Shown piece after piece: positions 1 through 7,023 of a stretch of 21,687 nucleotides of DNA (positions are counted from its first letter, which is position 1; each line of letters opens with the position of its first letter). The translations under genes and the position numbers were made by a program. Location: positions 1 through 21,687 of the forward strand of contig NW_023365853.1 of NCBI RefSeq assembly GCF_000003815.2. The letters are read 5' to 3'. The notes beneath the pieces are model-generated. The model worked only from the letters and a program-made list of their open reading frames with translations, did no database searches and was not told where the DNA came from. The stretch comes from Branchiostoma floridae (taxonomy: Eukaryota > Chordata > Leptocardii > Amphioxiformes > Branchiostomatidae).

Positions 1-36
1 GCCCGCAACGAAAATGATAACGGCGCCCGCACACAC
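1..36 (-). CDS. ABCC/MRP-type transporter, partial exon (TM segment after W-M-G-V-R-L)
   Basis: This is the most downstream ABCC exon in the window and it runs off the left edge. On the minus strand an acceptor (TTTCCAG, AG at 38-37) is followed by an open phase-0 reading that gives V-C-A-G-A-V-I-I-F-V-A-G, the start of a hydrophobic helix. The preceding exon (1227-1329) ends in phase 0 after W-M-G-V-R-L, so the two join in frame. ABCC proteins have a membrane helix directly after the W-L-x-V-R-L motif, which is what is seen here. Only 12 codons are visible, so the exon call rests on phase and family order rather than on its own similarity. Confidence 0.6.
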   Translation of the reverse strand, partial: MCAGAVIIFVAG

Positions 37-118
37 CTGGAAATTGGTCATCATCGATAAACAGTTACAACAGACTGACCAAGCCCATCATCATACTTCA
101 CGGCTTCATAAAGGTAAG

Positions 119-134
119 CCCCCCCCCCCCCCCC
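119..134. repeat. Poly-C tract (16 C)
   Basis: An uninterrupted run of 16 C lies in the ABCC intron between the exons at 1-36 and 1227-1329. Length polymorphism or sequencing error is likely here. Confidence 0.9.
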
Positions 135-326
135 GGCAGATCGTACAGAAAATGCATGCGTTCTGAGTATAAAAAAACGATCTTAGCATCTTTTGACTTA
201 GTTAAAAGTACTTAGTAAACCCTTAGGGCACTGAAGAGATTATCCCCTTCTTATACTTAAGACTTAGGTAGTATCAACCATATAATGCTAAATAATATTC
301 ATTTTAATCAAGAGAAAAGAGGTACT

Positions 327-696
327 TACCGTGGCCGACACGTACAATGAGAAGCACACCTGTTTACCTGCTCAACACATCTATCTTTTGTCCTATTTAA
401 CCTGCGCAACATATCTATTTCACTTGCTCAACACACATAGTTTACCTGCTTAATATATATGAGGCTCACATCCCAACTTAAGTTTCGCCACACTTAACCC
501 GCTTTTTTTGCGCAACACCCTTTTTTCTGCAGTGCACTCTAGAGTTTACACCCTTCTCTTTCTCAGTGAAAAGCCGATGTGTTCATAAGGCAAAGCAGGC
601 GTGCTGAGCAGACAAAAGAGGTGTGTTGAGCAGGTAAAATAGGTGTGATGAGCAAATAAACAGATACGTAGCCAAATTTACGTGTCGGCTACGGTA
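327..696. mobile_element. Foldback MITE-like element with 18-bp terminal inverted repeats and 22-bp subterminal repeats
   Basis: The ends 327-344 and 679-696 are inverted copies of each other (17 of 18 match; both start or end with TACCGT/ACGGTA and contain CCGACACGTA). Inside, the left arm carries about four degenerate copies of an ACCTGCTCAACACA-type unit. The right arm carries about three copies of the same unit in inverted orientation (TGTTGAGCAGGTAAA), spaced about 22 bp apart. There is no coding capacity. The structure fits a non-autonomous DNA transposon or foldback element in an intron of the ABCC gene. I could not define a target-site duplication. Confidence 0.7.
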
Positions 697-1226
697 GATG
701 ATAGCTTTAGCCATATTCATACCGTTTGTTGACAAGCATTTTTCACACAAATCTCTTATTTCAGATAGGGATACAATATGGCGGAGCCAAACTGGTATCT
801 TAGATGTGCATGACGTCATTCATTTTTATGACGTCATTTTGACGCCATTGATGTTCCTATTGGCAACACAAGTTGTAACAAACATTATGATTCTGTTATC
901 TGCACTTGCTGTTACACTTTTGTAGCATACCTTGAAGTTTTCTGGAAGTACCCTTTTTCATGGGTCCAGCCGATACAATCAAAATGATGACGTCATAATA
1001 ATGTCATATAACGTCTTCATAGCGTTAAAAATGTTATGTCTACGTCATGCCCTGAAAATTTGATAGGTTGTGATAAGTCGTTTAAGAGTTACAGAACTTA
1101 GAAGGGGAGGGCCTCAAAATCCCCCTCGATCCATGCAAAGTTGACCAAAAAAGCCTGGTCTAAATAGGGTTAACTATTCATCATAATTTAGGATATACTG
1201 TAACATATATGGAAAAGATTGCTTAC
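697..1226. other. ABCC intron remainder, no gene seen; three TGACGTCA palindromes
   Basis: I see no convincing exon here. The stretch contains three copies of the 8-bp palindrome TGACGTCA (811-818, 829-836, 988-995), the consensus cAMP response element, in an AT-rich setting. It probably derives from a dispersed repeat; no boundaries could be drawn. Confidence 0.4.
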
Positions 1227-1329
1227 CAGTCGCACCCCCATCCAGCCTTCCGCCCCCATCGAGTACAAAAGGGGGACAAAGGAGTCGTTCAATCTCTCCA
1301 TCATCTCATTTGTAAATCTCTCCTTTGCT
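1227..1329 (-). CDS. ABCC/MRP-type transporter, internal exon (TMD2, W-M-G-V-R-L)
   Basis: A 103-nt minus-strand exon. The acceptor is AACAG (AG at 1331-1330) and the donor GTAAGC starts at 1226. It enters in phase 2 (one base completes an Arg codon begun by exon 1931-2023) and leaves in phase 0. It encodes 34 further residues, beginning AKERF and ending EGWMGVRL. In ABCC proteins the intracellular segment after T-I-R-A-Y is followed by (Q)xRF, a Y-rich stretch and then the R-W-L-x-V-R-L start of a substrate-contacting helix of TMD2. The same order appears here: ERF, LLYSMGAE, then the conserved Trp and Arg. The usual N-R before W is E-G here. Neighbouring exons agree in strand, order and phase, so confidence is high despite the shortness. 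Confidence 0.85.
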
Positions 1330-1930
1330 CTGTTCATCCAAAACAAAATATTTGTAAAATCAACCTAGAGCGGCTCTATTTTTGGGCGACGCCTCAGGGG
1401 CGAGCCTGATAGTATAGTTTGCGACCGTTTGACAAGAATTGACAAAATATCGAGAATTTGTCGACAGGCATGTGTAGTTGTATCATCCCTTTACATGGAA
1501 ATAACTCGGGAATGGTTGACGGATCTTCATGATATTTGGAATGTAGATAGCTTTAGATATTCCCTACATGATAAAATGCTAATCATGCAAATCAGGGGCT
1601 AATTTGCGTAATTAATGAAGACGGTTTATAAATACTCTGTATTTCATGTTAAAATGCTCAAAAATATGCATTATATAACTCAAAAAGAGAGAAATTTTAG
1701 GCTTACTGTTAAGGATATATACGATTGGCAAACATTGCCGAAATTCTACAGCCATTCGTCGCCATGGCAATAGTTTCTATTGCCACACGTATTTTCTTTG
1801 TTATCAGTACAATTTTGTTGCAACATTTGCAAAATTCCACTTGTGATGAATTACGCAACTTGTATTTGTAAAACAATATGAAAATCAATAAATCCAAGCA
1901 ATTCCTTCATTATGAATACGGACATCTTAC
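1330..1930. other. ABCC intron, no gene seen
   Basis: This intron between the exons at 1227-1329 and 1931-2023 is AT-rich. The stretch around 1490-1620 reads like a dispersed invertebrate repeat, but I could find neither termini nor a second copy in the window. Confidence 0.5.
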
Positions 1931-2023
1931 CTGTAGGCCCGTATAGTAGAAAGCCCGCCAAATGACTGTGACAGCTGACTGTACACCGGAGACTCCTTGA
2001 TACGGTTGATCCTCTTCAGTTCT
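1931..2023 (-). CDS. ABCC/MRP-type transporter, internal exon (coupling region, L-K-R-I / T-I-R-A-Y)
   Basis: A 93-nt minus-strand exon with a GTCACAG acceptor (AG at 2025-2024) and a strong GTAAGA donor starting at 1930. It enters and leaves in phase 2. The encoded segment reads ELKRINRIKESPVYSQ, then LSQSFGGLSTIRAY. This is the hallmark ABCC segment (family form Q-L-K-R-L-E-S-V-S-R-S-P-I-Y-S-H-F-S-E-T-x-x-G-x-x-T-I-R-A) between two transmembrane helices of TMD2, which contacts the nucleotide-binding domains. The first base completes the Arg codon left open by the exon at 3802-3959, and the AG at its end is completed by the exon at 1227-1329. The family motif plus two matching splice phases make this the firmest host exon in the window. 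Confidence 0.92.
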
Positions 2024-3801
2024 CTGTGACGTAATGTGTACAACATCAACTTTATTTCGCACAAAAACACTTTGAAAAAGGACTGTCGTTTAAAACATGA
2101 ATAAAAGATGAAGATTAAAAAGACCCCTTAATCAGATGAACAGAGATCCGAAGAGCATAAGGTTAAAAATAATCAGCTCAATTGTATAGGTCGCTTCTTA
2201 TCTATTGCACAGATATCATCATAAACTACACATATATTGCACAAAAGATTAGGTGTATAATATTATGATATCATCGGCCGGAAAACAGCCTGGACGTTGA
2301 CTCCCATACAGGGTTGTTCCTTGCACAGTAAATTGCAAATCATAAAGCTATTACGACTTTGTAATCATGACTAAGGAACATATGGGCTTAACAATTTCTG
2401 TGTATGTTAAAGTTCAGATCCTGTCTCTGAAACGTTGGACTATTCGATTATCTAAAGGTCTGTTTTTGCTGGATGGACGCGGTGCAGTACATTAGTTTCT
2501 AACAGTCTAAAGAAGTAATATACTTTCTGTAAAATAACTTATGTGTAAAATCTAAAGACTATGGCGGTCCAACCTCCCATTCAGAGCTGATTCCGTGGCA
2601 TACACAACTGCCTTATGGTACCAACCCTGCCTTCACAGCTTCTGAAAAAGGGTATTATGGGGCGTGGTCAATAAGCAACTGTCAGCCAATCAGTGAAAAG
2701 CCTTCGTGTTGTCCAAAGATGTCATATAAGGCTACCTCATTAATGTTCAAGAGCAAGGCAAAAGTACCAGCATAACGTTTGACTTTCCTGAGTCTAGACT
2801 TGTTTATCTGTCAGCTGAGGTACAAAATTTAACATTTGTTGGCTCTGTAGGCAGTGGGCAACCACGGCACTACGGTATGATACGGACAGAACTACTGAGA
2901 AATCATATCATCATGCAAAAATAAACAGATATCCGTGTACTCCACGTCATACGCTGTTTGTCCGCTGCTTGTCTTGGGCAAAAACCCTACTTGACGCAGC
3001 TGCAGAAGACCAAATTTGAGTCCATACAGTATTTTAGCCTATTTTCGACTTGTAGCAAGAAAATGTAAGAAACATTTCTAATTGGTGAGGAGACAGTGTA
3101 GGGTGCAGACGTTCAGATTAGGCAAAAAAACAAGGTTTTGGTTCATTTTTAGGCATGTGCTGACCCCTAATTTGAAGTGGTCAGCCCCTAACTTGAGGTC
3201 ATGAGAATCCAAGATGGCGGCAAATTTGAGGGCCGCGTTAACTTTCGCCGGCCGGAATTTTTAAAAATCAGACTTTTGGACTCTTGAGATAGCGTGTTGC
3301 TGTTTGGGGTGAGTTCTTATGACCTGGAATGTTCACGGATGAGATTATGACACCCAAAACTTGCCTACTTTTACAGTATCGCCAATAAAGATTAACATTA
3401 GTTCACTGCTCTCGTAGCGACGGGAAAACCAGGAGAGAAGAGAAGAATATTCAAAATTTGAAATCTGAGAGCTGATTGGCCAGCGAGAAATTTAGACAAG
3501 CTCATAAATATTCATGACAGGGTGATACCTTATGCTGCGGGCGGGATCAGCCCTGCGTGGGAGTTTATTTATTTATTTATTCAAAATGCGACGAGTACAT
3601 TACACAGACCTATAGCATAGGTCTACAAATAACACAGAATTACAGCGGTACAAGACAAAATTACATAAAACGGTATATACATAATGGTATTAAAGAGATG
3701 CGAAATAAAATACTACGGAAGCTTAAAAGTAAGTAACATTCTATGGGAGGTCAGAGGTCGTCAACCTGTTTTGCAAAACAAAAAAAAACAAACAAACAAA
3801 C
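2024..3801. other. ABCC intron, mostly unassigned
   Basis: I see no additional exon in either strand over these 1.8 kb. The one recognisable item is a LINE-like 3' tail at 3564-3690, listed separately. Confidence 0.5.
3564..3690 (-). mobile_element. 5'-truncated LINE 3' end with AATA tail
   Basis: Read on the minus strand, this stretch ends in an (AATA)n tail (plus-strand TTTATTTATTTATTTATT at 3564-3581). It carries a perfect 8-bp hairpin close to that end (AGACCTAT at 3606-3613 pairs with ATAGGTCT at 3617-3624, 3-nt loop). A 3' stem-loop followed by short A-rich repeats is typical of CR1/L2-like non-LTR retrotransposons. No coding remnant is visible, and the upper boundary is approximate. 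Confidence 0.5.
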
Positions 3802-3959
3802 CTAGCTGTAGCACGATAAATTCTCTGCATGAAGTAGTAGAACACGACGATTGGAATCATGCCGATAAGGAAGTACGGGGTGATCACAGCAACAGCTGCA
3901 ATGGCTGACACGATCTTCAAACCAGATCTAAGGAAGAGCTCCATGTTGCCGGGTAGGTT
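3802..3959 (-). CDS. ABCC/MRP-type transporter, internal exon (TMD2 membrane hairpin)
   Basis: A 158-nt minus-strand exon, phase 0 in and phase 2 out, 52 codons plus AG. The acceptor TAG occupies 3962-3960 and the donor is GTTTGT from 3801. The product runs from NLPGN through a very hydrophobic stretch (AIAAVAVITPYFLIGMIPIV) to FYYFMQRIYRATA. This matches the ABCC pattern of two TM helices split by T-P and followed by (V/I)-Q-R-F-Y-x-A-T-S-R. The next exon (1931-2023) supplies the expected continuation R-E-L-K-R. A Met in the middle (3944) is not a start, because similarity and open frame continue upstream to the splice site. The 3' splice site lies only 4 bp from the LTR boundary at 3964, so its pyrimidine tract and branch point are missing or would have to be supplied by the LTR. 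Confidence 0.85.
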
Positions 3960-4001
3960 CTAGTGTAGCAAGTCTGTTATTACGTTGGGCGGCCCAGGGG
4001 T

Positions 4002-4101
4002 CACGTGGTGAGAGCACGTGATCATGGGCGCGCCCTGACGTCAACTAGGCCACGCCCCGCAGCGCTCGCGTAAGCTCCGCCTCCAATTGATGTAATATAA
4101 G
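4002..4101 (+). promoter_or_regulatory. LTR promoter: two E-boxes, CRE palindrome, CCAAT, TATA
   Basis: In order: CACGTG at 4002-4007 and 4015-4020, the palindrome GGGCGCGCCC at 4025-4034, TGACGTCA (consensus CRE) at 4036-4043, CCAAT at 4083-4087 and a TATA box (TATAAG) at 4096-4101. The E-boxes, CRE, CCAAT and TATAA are conserved in the 3' LTR at an offset of 8810. The order upstream elements, CCAAT, TATA fits an RNA polymerase II LTR promoter with transcription starting some 25-30 bp after the TATA box. Factor binding is inferred from motif identity only. Confidence 0.65.
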
Positions 4102-4301
4102 ACGCGGTACGCGCTAGTTAGACTAGAAGCAGACTCAGGGACAAGGTCAACCGCATCTTCCGCCGCCGTAGTTACGTAACCGGTTAGTTAATATCATCCA
4201 CCCGCATCTGTCCAGGTATCTTATCTTGCATTATTTGTATCAAGCCAGTCTTTATCATTACCTCCGTTCACTTGCCTAAACTGTATACCATCGGTCGTAG
4301 T

Positions 4302-4307
4302 AATAAA
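4302..4307 (+). promoter_or_regulatory. AATAAA polyadenylation signal in 5' LTR
   Basis: AATAAA lies about 200 bp downstream of the TATA box. It is conserved in the 3' LTR at 13082-13087, where it would act to end the element's transcript. Confidence 0.7.
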
Positions 4308-4431
4308 GATCACATCAAACTGTACACTGAACCCTGGTCCTTGGCTATATTGGTGAGAGTGCATAGCATAGATACGTCACCTTGACGTATAGGTAAATGC
4401 CCAAATCCTACCACTAAGACCATTTGTTACA

Positions 4432-4449
4432 TGGTTCCTACTAGTGGGT
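4432..4449 (+). other. Primer-binding site (tRNA not identified)
   Basis: TGGTTCCTACTAGTGGGT begins immediately after the LTR. TGG complements the CCA tail of a tRNA, the usual minus-strand primer. I could not match the remainder to a specific tRNA by eye. Confidence 0.6.
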
Positions 4450-5795
4450 ACAGTTTTGCTCTGTGATCCTGATACTACGACTCGATTTTTATAAATTTTG
4501 TACCGTGATTTCTAAGAATACGTTGCGTTTTCGTTTCGAGCATAGGACGCGCAGGAAAACTTTCCATTGTTCTTACGTGTTACGACCCGACTACCCGTGT
4601 GTTGTTGCATCACCACAGTTCTAGTCGTTCCAATCAAATTCTCGTTCCGATTTTCCACCAACTTGGCCCGATAAATTCTACCCATCTGTTCGAGTTTGCG
4701 TTTGACCCTACCAATACTACGGCACCCGTTCTAAGTTAGACTACCGGGGGTAAACAGCACACTAATCGTATTGTTTAAAGACTTAGTAAAAGACATTCTG
4801 TGTTATCTCCGCGACGTTTTGCGTGCCGTGTTGCGCTACACCTGCTTCATCACAAAACAAGTTGTAACTTCTTGCCGCTAAATTGTGCCAAAACCTACTA
4901 TTTGACGCTATTGGCCGCAATCGGTCAGTTAAACTTTGCAAAATTTCCTTACGTACTGGTTTGATTTTTTCCACGACCGTCAAAGTGACATTCCAACTCC
5001 AAAGTCCCAAGTGAAGCGTGAATCGTCGAAATTGTATACACTCTCTTTCAGACTATTTGGCTTTTGCACCCGTAAACTTCACAATTCTTCACCTTGTGAC
5101 CGATCGCATTATAATTCCTGTAATCTAAAGGCCCAGATTGGCCATACAAGTTTCCGATATAAACATTAGGCTAAGTGTCGATTTGTTTTACAACGCTAAA
5201 TCTAGCCCATTCGTAGAGAGTTTCGTTCTAATCATATATAAAAGTAAACACTTTCGCGATATCCCCCAAAGAAAAATTTAGGTTCGGTTCCGTGGTTATT
5301 TTGCCATTTCGCGCCTCAATCAAGTTTTCTTTTGATCTGGGCGGCCGTCTCTCCACTGGCGCCTGTAGGTTTTAACAAGTCTGAACTTAGCTTTTCATAT
5401 TCCAACTTAGCACTTTTGCGTAAATTATTCCAGCGGTTCACAAGTTTTGCCTGGCACCGGGCCGCTTTGTCATCGTTTTGACACCTTGTCTCTAGTCAAC
5501 GCACCTATTGTCCCGACCAGGGTCTAATTTAACACCCTCTGCCGACAAATCCTTTTTATTGCAAATTTTTAGTGTCGCCTCTGTTTCTTGTTTGGCTGAC
5601 GCCTGTGTCTTCTAAATTTCGCTACTGCCGACAAAGCCTCTGTATTGCAACTTTTTCGTGTCGTCTTTGGATTTGCTCTTGTAGATTTCCCCTTGGCGCC
5701 CTGTGTGGCCTGCCGCCCCGTGTTTTGGTTCACAATACTCCAATCAACAATCTGACGAAGCGCCTTCTGTAGTTACACCACACCGAGTATAAACC
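4450..5795 (+). other. Long untranslated leader of the retrotransposon
   Basis: About 1.35 kb between the primer-binding site and gag, pyrimidine-rich near its 3' end, with no substantial ORF. It contains an imperfect direct repeat (5539-5580 and 5625-5670, sharing CTGCCGACAAA and related blocks, 86-bp period). Packaging and dimerisation signals would be expected in this region, but none is recognisable by sequence alone. Confidence 0.55.
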
Positions 5796-6989
5796 ATGGC
5801 TACTAACTCCGCACACGACAACACGATACCAGATGACCAAGTGGTCCAACTCAACTTTGGTCTCCATGGCAACGGACGCGGTAGAGGCAGGGGCCGCGGC
5901 CGTGCTCGGGGGACCCCGCTCGCTACCGGAGCAGCCGCGACCCCCCGGCCCGCTCCCCAGCTCACACCGGTCTCACACGATGGGCCCTCACTAACATCGA
6001 CCCTGGCCCGCCACCGTACTCTCTTCCCCTCCTCACCAGTCCCAGGGCAGTTTGACGACATCGTCCCCCGTACCACTCGCCCTAGGATCATGCCTAAACT
6101 AATGTGCAGGTTTGACGGTGTCTCCGAAATTACTTGGGAGGAATTTGAAACCCAATTCCACACAGAAAGGTCCTATGGCGAGTGGGACGATCCCCTCAGC
6201 AAAACAGTACTAATCAGGCATCTTTCGGGTGGGGCCCTTCAAACTTACAACACGGCTGCAGCGTCCGTCCAGGACGGACCCTGCGACGGAGCGCTTGACT
6301 TCCTGCGGGAGATGTACAGCCGACCTAATGACCCGACCCATTTTGAGTCGGAACTTTTCACGTTGTCCCGCAACCCGGGGGAAACGCCACAGTCTCTAGA
6401 GGTACGAATCCGCCGGCTAATCGCCAAAGTTCACCCCCAGGCCGACCAGAACACTAGGGATCTTTTGGGACTGCGGGAGTTCGTAGGCAAAATTCAAGAC
6501 AAACACATGGCGTGGGAGGTAAAACGTTCTAAGCCCCAAACCCTGCACGAAGCCAGTATGACCCTTCAGTTTTTCGAGGACCTTGCTAAATCACACACAC
6601 CGTCACAGCACCCCTCCCCACCTCCTCCTACTAATGTCCGCCAGGTCAGCGATCCCTCTCCCGTCCCAGCGGAGACAGACATGCAGGCCATCCTGGCCTC
6701 CCACCGCCAGGGAATGCGAGAGATGCAGCGCTCTCACGAGCGTCAAGTAGCGTCTCTCCAAAGCCGCTTCGAGACGCTCCTCGGTTCCCAGCACCAACCC
6801 GCTCCCTACCACCCACCACCCTCAAATCGCCCACCACCCCCCACCCCCCAGAACCCAACTCCGCGACGCACCCCGCAAAACTCTGGGTGCAACTACTGCC
6901 ACGAACTTGGGCACTGGAAGAGGGAGTGCCCTCAGCTGCAGCGCTCCAACGCTGGCCGCCGGTCGGGAAACGATTTCGGGCTGGCTTAA
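5796..6989 (+). CDS. gag: Gag structural polyprotein (capsid and nucleocapsid)
   Basis: 397 codons. The ATG sits in a strong initiation context (ACCATGG). The N terminus has an Arg-Gly-rich run (residues 27-39, HGNGRGRG-type), a likely RNA-binding or low-complexity stretch. Residues ~99-270 look like a Ty3/gypsy capsid (F-D-G, W-E-E-F, multiple helices with regularly placed Leu/Phe). Pro-rich linkers flank a charged heptad-like helix (296-330). A CCHC zinc knuckle follows near the C terminus: C365, C368, H373, C378, spacing C-x2-C-x4-H-x4-C, the nucleocapsid RNA-binding signature. Gag self-assembles into the cytoplasmic particle that packages element RNA. The stop TAA (6987-6989) lies inside the frameshift pseudoknot. 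The ORF is intact. Confidence 0.93.
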   Translation: MATNSAHDNTIPDDQVVQLNFGLHGNGRGRGRGRGRARGTPLATGAAATPRPAPQLTPVSHDGPSLTSTLARHRTLFPSSPVPGQFDDIVPRTTRPRIMPKLMCRFDGVSEITWEEFETQFHTERSYGEWDDPLSKTVLIRHLSGGALQTYNTAAASVQDGPCDGALDFLREMYSRPNDPTHFESELFTLSRNPGETPQSLEVRIRRLIAKVHPQADQNTRDLLGLREFVGKIQDKHMAWEVKRSKPQTLHEASMTLQFFEDLAKSHTPSQHPSPPPPTNVRQVSDPSPVPAETDMQAILASHRQGMREMQRSHERQVASLQSRFETLLGSQHQPAPYHPPPSNRPPPPTPQNPTPRRTPQNSGCNYCHELGHWKRECPQLQRSNAGRRSGNDFGLA

Positions 6990-7023
6990 CTGGGGGTCAG
7001 CCAGCCACTAGTTCCCCACCCCC
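6965..7023 (+). promoter_or_regulatory. Programmed -1 ribosomal frameshift signal (slippery heptamer plus stem/pseudoknot)
   Basis: GGGAAAC at 6965-6971 is read in gag phase as G GGA AAC, a canonical X XXY YYZ slippery site. After a 7-nt spacer, GGCTGGCT (6979-6986) pairs perfectly with AGCCAGCC (6999-7006). The 12-nt loop contains the gag stop codon and a G run. The loop G run (GGGGGT, 6992-6997) can pair with ACCCCC (7018-7023), or TGGGG (6991-6995) with CCCCA (7014-7018), making an H-type pseudoknot. The shift moves ribosomes from gag phase into the pol frame, exactly as the ORF layout needs. Confidence 0.88.

Larger units (their letters stand above)
3964..4431 (+). repeat. 5' LTR (468 bp)
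   Basis: Starts TGTAGCA and ends TGTTACA, an imperfect terminal inverted repeat. The first ~80 bp and the last ~120 bp are almost identical to the 3' LTR. Outside a ~75-bp block with indels (about 4235-4300) I count about 15 single-base differences, mostly transitions, plus a 3-nt indel (GCC near 4168). The end is fixed by the adjacent TGG of the primer-binding site. Confidence 0.9.

Noticed and set aside
1-118. Plus-strand exon ending at GTAAGC (115-120)
   Set aside because: The plus-strand frame is open but resembles nothing, while the minus strand gives the phase-matched ABCC continuation at 1-36.
3741-3944. Stand-alone minus-strand ORF beginning at the Met at 3944
   Set aside because: The reading continues upstream to a splice acceptor and runs into a donor inside the ORF. 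It is an internal ABCC exon, not a separate small gene.
6887-6970. GTG-initiated start for pol
   Set aside because: A non-ATG start inside the zinc-knuckle region has no support, whereas a canonical in-phase frameshift site at 6965-6971 explains pol translation.
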